The notes under the pieces: model-generated
Told to the model about the DNA's origin: nothing
Database searches by the model: none
Seen by the model: only the letters and a program-made list of their open reading frames with translations
In this document: positions 57,699 to 64,000 of the stretch, piece after piece
How positions within the stretch are numbered: position 1 is the stretch's first letter
Layout: the number at the start of each line of letters is the position of its first letter
Assembly: GCF_017303155.1 (NCBI RefSeq)
Contig: NZ_JAEKJR010000002.1
Coordinates: forward strand, 1,860,001 to 1,924,000
Length of the DNA: 64,000 nucleotides
Source of the DNA: Microbulbifer salipaludis
Lineage (GTDB): Bacteria > Pseudomonadota > Gammaproteobacteria > Pseudomonadales > Cellvibrionaceae
Reading direction: 5' to 3'
Translations under genes and position numbers: made by a program

Positions 57699-58142
57699 AT
57701 GTCAAAACCAGTGCCTGCACGCACAGATTTCACACCCGCCAGTGGGCACCCGCCCTCGTCTGGCGCTGCTTCAGGACTCGTAGAAGACGGTCTACTGGCC
57801 CAGCTTGGCGGCCGACACTTTATCCAGGAAACGGTGTGCGAGTTTTACCACGCCATCGGCAAGCACTTGGTGGCAGAAGACTGTATGGACCACGGCAAGC
57901 AGCGCACCCGCCAGGCCCAGTTCCTGAGCCACGCCCTCTCAGACCAGCCGGAGCCGCTGCGCAGCGCTCGCGCCAGCTTCCTTGCACGGGGCATGAACCC
58001 GGCGCTGTTCGAGGCGTTGCTCGAGTACTTCGAAGGGCGACTGCTGGAACTTGGCTTCCCCGCCGCCATCTGTGACCGTGTGGTGCGCACGGCCAGCCAC
58101 CTCTACGACAACAGCCAGGAACCACTGTCGATCGCCTGCTGA
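57699..58142 (+). CDS. Globin-like protein (divergent truncated hemoglobin)
   Basis: A 147-residue protein with a disordered Pro/Ser-rich N-terminus (1-27) and a truncated-globin-like core: LLAQLGGRHFIQETVCEFYHAIGK, then QAQFLSHALSD, then a helix FEALLEYFEGRLLELGF. The spacing resembles group 1 truncated hemoglobins, but the residue expected to be the proximal His, ten positions before the conserved Phe of the F-helix motif, appears to be Phe (SFLARGMNPALF). It may bind no haem or use another His (51 or 78). A GGGGG ribosome site lies upstream of the ATG. Confidence 0.55.
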   Translation: MSKPVPARTDFTPASGHPPSSGAASGLVEDGLLAQLGGRHFIQETVCEFYHAIGKHLVAEDCMDHGKQRTRQAQFLSHALSDQPEPLRSARASFLARGMNPALFEALLEYFEGRLLELGFPAAICDRVVRTASHLYDNSQEPLSIAC

Positions 58143-58245
58143 CGCCCCGCTCCCCCCGGCCTTGGCCTTCCCCGGCAAACGCCGCCATGGCCATTTGGCC
58201 CCGCGGCAGATCCCTCTACGCTACCCGGCTGCCACCGTCACTCGG

Positions 58246-58274
58246 TTGCGACGGCCGGGGCCGCCCCATACAAT
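58246..58274 (+). promoter_or_regulatory. Candidate sigma-70 promoter of the FKBP gene
   Basis: TTGCGA, 17-nt spacer, TACAAT (5 of 6). It gives a leader of about 83 nt before the ATG at 58364. Confidence 0.5.
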
Positions 58275-58363
58275 GCCCCCTCACACAGCCTTTATCCCCG
58301 TTTGCTTTTCCTTGTGTAAGCGGTAAGCGCTACAACTCACTCTCAAGATACAAGAGATTATCA

Positions 58364-58828
58364 ATGAAAATTGCTAACCACAGTGTGGTGGAGATCAACT
58401 ACACCCTGAAAGATGCCGAAGGCACCGTGATTGACTCCTCCGAAGGTGGCCAGCCGCTGAAGTACCTCCAGGGTGTAGGCAACATCATCCCCGGCCTGGA
58501 AAAGGAAATGCTGGACAAAAGCGCCGGTGACAAGTTCACCGTAGTGATCGCACCGGAAGAAGGCTACGGCCCGCAGAACCCGGAGTTGATCCAGACCCTG
58601 CCGAGCAGCGCTTTCGGCGGTGTCGAGAAGCTGGAAGTGGGCATGGCGTTCCGCGCCCAGAGCACCGAAGGCCAGCCGATCGAGGTAGAGATCATCGACA
58701 TCGATGGCGATCAGGTCACCATCAATGGCAACCACCCGCTGGCGGGCGTAGAGCTGCACTTTGACATCGAAGTGGTCTCCGTACGTGAAGCCACCGCTGA
58801 AGAAGTCGACCACGGCCACGTGCACTAA
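58364..58828 (+). CDS. slyD: SlyD-type FKBP peptidyl-prolyl isomerase
   Basis: A 154-residue SlyD-like protein: FKBP halves at about 1-65 and 125-145 (EINYTLKDAEGTVIDSSEGG, PLKYLQGVGNIIPGLEKEML) and an inserted-flap domain at about 70-125 (EEGYGPQNPELIQTLP). The short His-rich tail DHGHVH is much shorter than in E. coli SlyD and may weakly bind metal. It catalyses proline isomerisation in folding. The open frame starts 59 codons upstream but only the ATG at 58364 gives the family start. Confidence 0.9.
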   Translation: MKIANHSVVEINYTLKDAEGTVIDSSEGGQPLKYLQGVGNIIPGLEKEMLDKSAGDKFTVVIAPEEGYGPQNPELIQTLPSSAFGGVEKLEVGMAFRAQSTEGQPIEVEIIDIDGDQVTINGNHPLAGVELHFDIEVVSVREATAEEVDHGHVH

Positions 58829-58842
58829 GTGATCGACTCGCG

Positions 58843-58860
58843 CAGGGCCGCCCGGCCCTG
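58843..58860 (+). repeat. GC hairpin after the FKBP gene
   Basis: CAGGGCC, loop GCCC, GGCCCTG, 15 nt after the stop. No T-run; possibly a weak terminator or 3-prime stabiliser. Confidence 0.45.
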
Positions 58861-59004
58861 TCGCGCGCCAACGGGCCCCCAGCCCTGATGAATCAAGAAT
58901 GGTCAGCCCCGGGCCAATGCCCATAGCACCCTCGCAACCATCAAACCCGACCAGCTCCCAACCAACCACCGACCGATTTCAAGCAGCAACTCCGGATTAC
59001 ACCC

Positions 59005-59814
59005 ATGCCCCTCAGCGACTCCTATCTGCAACGTTTTGGCGGAATCGCCCGACTCTATGGTGAAAGGGCGCTGCCCGTGCTGTGCGACGCCCACGCGGTC
59101 GTCATTGGTATCGGCGGCGTGGGGAGCTGGACCGCCGAAGCGCTGGCCCGCAGCGGCGTGGGTAAACTGACTCTGATTGATCTGGACGACATCTGTATCA
59201 CCAATACCAATCGGCAGATTCACGCGCTCGCCGACACGGTGGGCGATATCAAGGTGACCGTTATGGCGGAGCGGCTGCGCGCCATTAACCCGGAGATCAC
59301 GGTCATCACCCGGGAGGACTTTATTGCCAGTGATAATTTTGGCGAGTTCCTCGACCCGGACACCGCCCGCATCGATGTGGTGATTGACGCGATCGACAAT
59401 GCGCGCGTCAAGGCTGCACTGATTGCCTATTGCAAGGCGCGCAAGTTGCGTCTGATTAGCGTGGGTTCCGCCGGCGGCAAAACCAATCCTCTCGAAGTGA
59501 CCTGTGCGGATCTCGGGCGCACAGTCAGTGATCCCATGCTCGCCAAGGTGCGGCAACATTTATACCGCTTCCACAATTTCCAGAAGTCCCGCAAGCGCCA
59601 GTTTGGCGTGGACGCCATCTACTCCAGCGAAGCCATGGTGTACCCCCAGCCCGACGGCCAGGTTTGCGCGCAGAAAAGCACCATGCAAAACGGCGTGAAG
59701 CTGGATTGCAGCGGCGGCTTTGGCGCTGCAACCATGATCACCGGCACCTTCGGTTTTGCGGCGGCCTCCAAAGCCATCGAACGGATACTGCAGCAGGCGA
59801 GCACGCACGCTTAG
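59005..59814 (+). CDS. tcdA: tRNA threonylcarbamoyladenosine dehydratase TcdA (CsdL)
   Basis: A 269-residue E1-like ATP-dependent enzyme. The nucleotide site GIGGVGS is at 35-41, followed by TLIDLDDICITNTNRQIHAL, DVVIDAIDNARVKAALI and GSAGGKTNP. It cyclises t6A37 in ANN-decoding tRNAs to ct6A. In E. coli tcdA is next to csdA-csdE, which supply sulfur transfer; here the fused partner lies convergent with 4 nt between stops. Confidence 0.95.
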   Translation: MPLSDSYLQRFGGIARLYGERALPVLCDAHAVVIGIGGVGSWTAEALARSGVGKLTLIDLDDICITNTNRQIHALADTVGDIKVTVMAERLRAINPEITVITREDFIASDNFGEFLDPDTARIDVVIDAIDNARVKAALIAYCKARKLRLISVGSAGGKTNPLEVTCADLGRTVSDPMLAKVRQHLYRFHNFQKSRKRQFGVDAIYSSEAMVYPQPDGQVCAQKSTMQNGVKLDCSGGFGAATMITGTFGFAAASKAIERILQQASTHA

Positions 59815-59818
59815 CGCG

Positions 59819-61489
59819 TCACTCCCCCATCAGCTCCAGCGCGCGTTCCAGTAGCGCCCGGAAGCCATTACTGCGGGACTCACTTAATTGCTGCGCCAGC
59901 CCCAGCTCGTCGAACATTGCCTGTACCCGCTGCCGGGCGTGGCCCTCGGCAGGCCGATCATCCAGCTGGGTAAGCAGCAGCGCGCCCAATCCTTTTACGA
60001 TCCGGCTGTCGCTGTCGATGGCAAATCGGTGTACCCCGCGATCACAGCGGTGAACCAGCCAGGCGCTTGACTCGCAGCCTCGCACCAGGTTGGCCGGGGT
60101 ACGGATCTCTTCCTTGCGCGTAATAGCCTTGGCCCAGCCCATCAGAATGCGATAGCGGTCTTGCCAGGTCGCGGTATCGCGCAACCGCTGGAGATCCAGG
60201 TCGGCGAGATCGTCGGGCGTCCACGCATCCGCGCTCGCCCCGCGCTCCGCGACCGGCAGCGAAGACGTGCCCTCATCCGCATCCAGCTGCGCCACAAACT
60301 CTTCCACTGCCGCGACAAACCGATCAATGTCTTGCCGGGTGTTATACGCGGCAACGGATGCGCGCAGGGTCGCCACATGCCCAGCGGCCTGCAGCAGGGG
60401 CTGGGCGCAGTGGTGCCCCACGCGCACTGCGATATCGCGCCCGTCCAGCCAGTGGGCCAGGTCAATGGCCGCACAGCGGGGATGAATCAGCGAGGCAATG
60501 CCGAGATTGTTTTCCGCCGTACTCAACAGGGTAAGCTCGGGAATTGCGTGCAACCGCTGGTGCAGCTCTTGCACCAGCGCCTGCTCGTGCCGGGCCATGG
60601 CGGCGCGGTCCTGCCGCCCCAGAAAATCAATACAGGCACCGAGGCCGGCAATCGACGCCAGTGAAGACGTACCCGCCTCAAACTTGTGCGGCAAGCCGGC
60701 ATATTCACTCGCCAGCAGATCAACGCTGGCAATCATTTCACCGCCCCCCTGCCATGGAGGCAGTGCGGCCAATAGATCCTCTCGCCCAAACACCAGCCCG
60801 ATACCGGTGGGGCCATAGAATTTGTGCGCGGAGCACACGAAGAAATCACAGCCCATTGCCTGCACGTCAATCAAATCATGCGCGGCCAGCTGTGAACCAT
60901 CCAACACCCAGAAAAGATCACGCTCCGAGAGTGCCTTGTGTAGCAGGTCGAGGTCGGTGCGAAACCCCAGTGCATTGGAGCCGGCGGTAACAGAAACGAT
61001 CCGGGTGCGCGCGGAGAGCACCTCGTCGATACGATCAAATTGCGGCACGCCCGCTACATCCGGCACAAAGCGCAAGCGCAGGTCGCGGCTCGCCGCCATC
61101 ATTTGCCAGGGCACCAGATTCGCGTGGTGCTCGGCCGTGGACAGCACAATTTCATCACCGGGACGCAACTGGCTGCACAGGCTATTTGCCAACAGGTTCA
61201 GCCCTTCGGTGGCACCCCGGGTAAAGATAATTTCCTTCGGCGAAGCGGCACCGAGAAAGCCGGCCACATCCCGCCGCACCTGCTCCACCATCTCTGTGGC
61301 GCGCCTGGCCAGGCGATGACTGGATCGATGCGTGTTGGCGTTGGCGTGCAGGTAGAAATTACTGATGGCCTCGATCACACACGCCGGTTTTTGTGTGGTG
61401 GCCGCATTATCGAGGTACACCAGTGCGCGATTTTCGGGTTGCGCAAACAGGGGAAACTGTTGCTTGAAATGTTCGGCAGAAAAACTCAT
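59819..61489 (-). CDS. csdA: Fused cysteine desulfurase CsdA plus sulfur acceptor CsdE
   Basis: A 556-residue fusion. Residues 1-405 are a group II cysteine desulfurase: PLP lysine Lys223 (SAHKFYG), catalytic Cys361 (GHHCAQPLL) and KFEAGTSSLASI. After an acidic linker (about 405-425), residues 425-556 are a SufE/CsdE domain with acceptor Cys472 (VRGCESSAWL). The desulfurase carries unusual residues (VSVTAGSNALGF where most have VSVTHVSN). Fusion would channel persulfide from Cys361 to Cys472 within one chain. It starts inside the tatD stop (ATGA). Confidence 0.93.
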   Translation of the reverse strand: MSFSAEHFKQQFPLFAQPENRALVYLDNAATTQKPACVIEAISNFYLHANANTHRSSHRLARRATEMVEQVRRDVAGFLGAASPKEIIFTRGATEGLNLLANSLCSQLRPGDEIVLSTAEHHANLVPWQMMAASRDLRLRFVPDVAGVPQFDRIDEVLSARTRIVSVTAGSNALGFRTDLDLLHKALSERDLFWVLDGSQLAAHDLIDVQAMGCDFFVCSAHKFYGPTGIGLVFGREDLLAALPPWQGGGEMIASVDLLASEYAGLPHKFEAGTSSLASIAGLGACIDFLGRQDRAAMARHEQALVQELHQRLHAIPELTLLSTAENNLGIASLIHPRCAAIDLAHWLDGRDIAVRVGHHCAQPLLQAAGHVATLRASVAAYNTRQDIDRFVAAVEEFVAQLDADEGTSSLPVAERGASADAWTPDDLADLDLQRLRDTATWQDRYRILMGWAKAITRKEEIRTPANLVRGCESSAWLVHRCDRGVHRFAIDSDSRIVKGLGALLLTQLDDRPAEGHARQRVQAMFDELGLAQQLSESRSNGFRALLERALELMGE

Positions 61490-62268
61490 ATCGCAAACAG
61501 GGCTCGGGTATTTTTTTCAGTTTGGCAAATGACATCGTCTACGGAAATACCACGCAGTTCTGCCAGAGTCTCCGCCACCGTTGGCAGGTACTCGGGGCTG
61601 TTGCGCTCACCCTGACGTCCGGCGTGGGGCATATCCGGCGCATCCGACTCCAGCAGCAGACTTTCCAGTGCAACGCCAGCAAGGGTGTTGCGGGTTTTTG
61701 CCGCACGCGTGTAGGTAATGGTGCCGCCCACCCCCAGAGAAAAGCCCAGCTCGATATACGCCTCGGCAATTTCCCGGCTACCGCTGAATGCATGAATCAC
61801 ACCGCCTTGCGGTGGTGTCAATTTCTTCAACATGCGAATTACCTCATTGTGTGCGCGTACCGCGTGCACGATCAGGGGCAGGCAACGCTCCCTGGCGGCA
61901 ATCAGGTGCGCCTCGAAAACGGCCAGTTGCACCTCCATCGAGGTGTCAATGTTGGCATCCAGGCCACATTCGCCTATGGCCACACAGCCGCCGCGGCGCC
62001 GCTCCCGATCCACCCGCTCAATCAGCGCCCGCTGCAGCTGCTGCGGCGCAATCGCCAGATCTTTTATCCACCAGGGGTGCACCCCAACTGCGCCATACCA
62101 GTCGGGCTCGGAATCCACCAGTGCAAACAGGTGCCGCCACTGGGGGATGCTCACGCCCGGAATAATGAGCGCGCCAACACCGTTGGCGACAGAGCGCGCC
62201 CAGACTTCAGCGCGATCCGGCGCAAAGGCGTCAAAATCGAAGTGGCAGTGACTGTCGACCAGCGGCAT
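61486..62268 (-). CDS. tatD: TatD-family deoxyribonuclease
   Basis: A 260-residue metal-dependent hydrolase. Metal ligands include MPLVDSHCHFD (His7, His9), AIGECGLD, PLIVHAVRAH, GGVIHAFSGS and LLLESDAPDM. TatD enzymes are 3-prime to 5-prime exonucleases on DNA and RNA. Start at 62268 (MPLVDSH) is standard; the longer frame adds 32 residues. Its stop overlaps csdA by four nt (ATGA), so the two are co-translated. Confidence 0.92.
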   Translation of the reverse strand: MPLVDSHCHFDFDAFAPDRAEVWARSVANGVGALIIPGVSIPQWRHLFALVDSEPDWYGAVGVHPWWIKDLAIAPQQLQRALIERVDRERRRGGCVAIGECGLDANIDTSMEVQLAVFEAHLIAARERCLPLIVHAVRAHNEVIRMLKKLTPPQGGVIHAFSGSREIAEAYIELGFSLGVGGTITYTRAAKTRNTLAGVALESLLLESDAPDMPHAGRQGERNSPEYLPTVAETLAELRGISVDDVICQTEKNTRALFAI

Positions 62269-62431
62269 CGCGAAAAACCCTCGGGGTCTTTGGGGGAATG
62301 CGTGGCATTGTAGGATTTTTGTCAGGCCTGTGCGCGACAAATTCGGCGGGGTGGGCATGGCCACACTGAACGCGGCCGCGTTGCTTTACGGCTACGCGAG
62401 GATGACAACCCCAGAGGGGATATTGGAAGGA

Positions 62432-63292
62432 TTATTGGCCGCCCTGCTCCGCCAGTTTGCGGCCCGCTTCAAGCTCTACGCGGAAGTTCTTCACCATCTG
62501 CCGCAGGAATAGACGCGGCGCGAGCCGGTAAAGCCAGGCGCCGAGCAGGCTTTTGTCTTTCGCAAACAGGCGTTCCTTGCCGGCGCTTTGTGCGGCCACA
62601 ATACGCTCGGCCATCCAGTCTGCACTGCGCACAACGCCAATGGTGCTCTGCGCGTGCTGGGCACGCCCACCATTTCCGGAGAGCGCATTCGCATCGATGT
62701 TGGTCGCCACAAAGCTGGGGTAGACCATCAACACCCGTACTCCCTCCTCGCGCACCTCTTCGCGAAAGGTTTCGAAGTACTGGTGTAGTGCGCTTTTCGC
62801 CGCACAGTATCCCGCGCGCCCGAGCACAGGCATCCAGCCCGCCATGGAGCTGATATTGATCACACAACCTGCGGCCGCCCGCAACGGTGCCAGTAATCCC
62901 TGAGCCAGCTCGACCGGCGCGTGGTAGTCCACCGCCATAACCCGCCGAATAACTGCATTGGATGTCTGACACGCGAGGCTACGGTGGGTGATCCCCGCGT
63001 TATTGATCAGCAAGTCGACTGCCGCATAGCGCTCACGCAACTGTGTGCAGAGTTCCGCCACGGCCACCTCGCTGGACAGGTCTGCCACAAACACTTCGGC
63101 GTCGATATTCTCGCACTGCAGTTCATGGCGGCGAGCGGCCAACGCCTCGTCATCCACATCCACAAGGGCAAAGCGCAAACGGCAACCGCCACCATACGCC
63201 TTGATTAACGCGCTCACTAGCGCCCAGCCGAGCCCCCCGGCGGCACCGGTCACCACAAAGGTTTTCACGGTATCTTCCCGACGGGTGCCCAT
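62432..63292 (-). CDS. Short-chain dehydrogenase/reductase (classical SDR)
   Basis: A 286-residue oxidoreductase. NAD(P) site TGAAGGLG (15-22), NNAG (97-100), catalytic Ser149 (ISSMAG), Tyr162 and Lys166 (YCAAK). An amphipathic C-terminal helix (WLYRLAPRLFLRQMVKNFR) resembles membrane-associated SDRs acting on lipids. Substrate unknown. Translation begins in the stop of the upstream epimerase-like gene (ATGA), with GGAGGG eight nt before. Two SDR-superfamily genes in one operon suggest successive redox steps. Confidence 0.88.
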   Translation of the reverse strand: MGTRREDTVKTFVVTGAAGGLGWALVSALIKAYGGGCRLRFALVDVDDEALAARRHELQCENIDAEVFVADLSSEVAVAELCTQLRERYAAVDLLINNAGITHRSLACQTSNAVIRRVMAVDYHAPVELAQGLLAPLRAAAGCVINISSMAGWMPVLGRAGYCAAKSALHQYFETFREEVREEGVRVLMVYPSFVATNIDANALSGNGGRAQHAQSTIGVVRSADWMAERIVAAQSAGKERLFAKDKSLLGAWLYRLAPRLFLRQMVKNFRVELEAGRKLAEQGGQ

Positions 63293-64000
63293 CAGTGCTG
63301 CCCTCCGGCCAGTGCTGGCTCGGCAAGAGTGACCTGTGCGGTGTCGGCGTCAACCGAAATACTCAGGGCCTCGCGGGCAAAGTAGGCAAAGGCCTCAGCG
63401 GACGTTTTCTGTGGTTGATAACCCAGCTCGGTCTTCAAGCGCGTATTCAGCAGCACAGGCCGATATTGCAGGAACATCAGTTGTGCCGGATGCACATTGC
63501 CAAGCCCCAGGTAGTAGCTCAGCCCCAGCAGGGCTTTCAGCAACCAAACCGGCGGGCGGCGCAGGGGCTTGCCCAGCAGCCGCGCGATTTCTGCCGGGGT
63601 CAGGGCACCGTCACCCGCCAGGTTGTAGATGCCGCTCGCACTGCGTTTGACACCGAATTCAATCGCACCAATGACATCCTGGTCCCATACGAAGACGAAT
63701 GGGGAGTTGTAGCCACCGGGGTCCAGAATACTGCTGCCCGCAAACAGATCACTGATCTTGCTGTTGGTGGTCGCGCCAACAATGGAGCAGGGACGGAAGA
63801 TGAGCTGCTGGAGCTGCGGATACTTCACGCGATAGTCGGCGAGCATCTCTTCCACCCGGCGCTTGTGATCCGAATATGCGAACTCTGGGTTACCGCGCAG
63901 CGAGTCCTGCTCGTCGAGCCAGGCCGGGTTGTCGGCATGGTAGCCATAGGCCGCGCCGCTGCTGGTCAAGGTGAGATGCTCGACGCCCGCGGCAATACAG
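63292..64000 (-). CDS. NAD-dependent epimerase/dehydratase (partial)
   Basis: Extended-SDR family protein, C-terminal 236 or so residues in the window; the start lies beyond 64000. The catalytic TSSGAAYG block and YSDHK (Tyr and Lys of the YxxxK motif) are visible, followed by IFRPCSIVGA and NLAGDGALTPAEIARLLGKPL. The protein may modify a sugar or lipid; substrate not inferable. Its stop overlaps the start of the downstream SDR (ATGA). Confidence 0.85.
   Translation of the reverse strand, partial: CIAAGVEHLTLTSSGAAYGYHADNPAWLDEQDSLRGNPEFAYSDHKRRVEEMLADYRVKYPQLQQLIFRPCSIVGATTNSKISDLFAGSSILDPGGYNSPFVFVWDQDVIGAIEFGVKRSASGIYNLAGDGALTPAEIARLLGKPLRRPPVWLLKALLGLSYYLGLGNVHPAQLMFLQYRPVLLNTRLKTELGYQPQKTSAEAFAYFAREALSISVDADTAQVTLAEPALAGGQH

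Overview
The window reads as core chromosome of a GC-rich marine-type gammaproteobacterium. Family-level resemblances (FimL, FabY, NhaB, YcjX/YcjF, a chromosomal SulP/PmpAB sulfur cluster, and the gene order nudC-fimL-nhaB-dnaQ-rnhA-methyltransferase-gloB-mltD-ppiD-hupB-lon-clpX-clpP-tig) match the order known in Pseudomonas. Protein style points more to a Cellvibrionales relative such as Microbulbifer; that genus guess is inference, not a database result. No phage, insertion sequence, CRISPR array, plasmid gene or recognisable defence island was seen.

Layout. 0-6 kb: ahpF (peroxide defence) with a palindromic intergenic element at the left edge, a DUF1254/DUF1214 lipoprotein, an AlkB-type membrane hydroxylase, and two small conserved proteins (DUF2058, DUF1415). 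6.1-12.4 kb: a sulfur-stress module of two divergent operons around one AT-rich control region. Leftward are a persulfide-dioxygenase-like metallo-beta-lactamase, a DUF442 phosphatase/rhodanese-like protein and a SulP transporter. Rightward are a BigR/SqrR-type ArsR repressor, PmpA, PmpB and a second SulP. 12.4-22.5 kb: a UvrD-type helicase behind a LexA-like SOS box, a DUF4919 lipoprotein, a patatin phospholipase, acrylyl-CoA reductase, SohB, an unnamed membrane protein, NudC and FimL. 22.8-38.8 kb: the Pseudomonas-like housekeeping block ending in the Lon/ClpXP/trigger factor proteostasis cluster and tRNA-Leu(UAG).

38.9-46.6 kb: lipid metabolism, with fadA and fadB (beta-oxidation), a cupin-type XRE regulator, a FabY-like ketoacyl-ACP synthase and a divergent GlxA/AraC-type regulator. 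Matching TGGCC-TTTGAT-TGGCC motifs lie upstream of fadB and in the fabY/regulator divergent region, suggesting one regulator for synthesis and degradation. 46.6-53 kb: a methyltransferase overlapping the end of an IbpA-type hsp20, whose leader carries a sigma-32 promoter and a ROSE-like RNA thermometer; then thpR, a coiled-coil exported protein, an HPF/RaiA protein, glutathione reductase, and a small exported protein behind a near-perfect CRP-type palindrome. 53-64 kb: ycjX-ycjF, a DUF2807 protein built of GSGD repeats, a HIT protein, a globin-like protein that seems to lack the proximal histidine, a SlyD-like FKBP, tcdA convergent with a fused CsdA-CsdE, tatD, and two short-chain dehydrogenase-family genes running off the right edge.

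The features most worth following are the sulfur module with its inverted SulP pair, the shared fad/fab operator motif, the hsp20 thermometer, the SOS box on the helicase, the CsdA-CsdE fusion and the histidine-poor globin.
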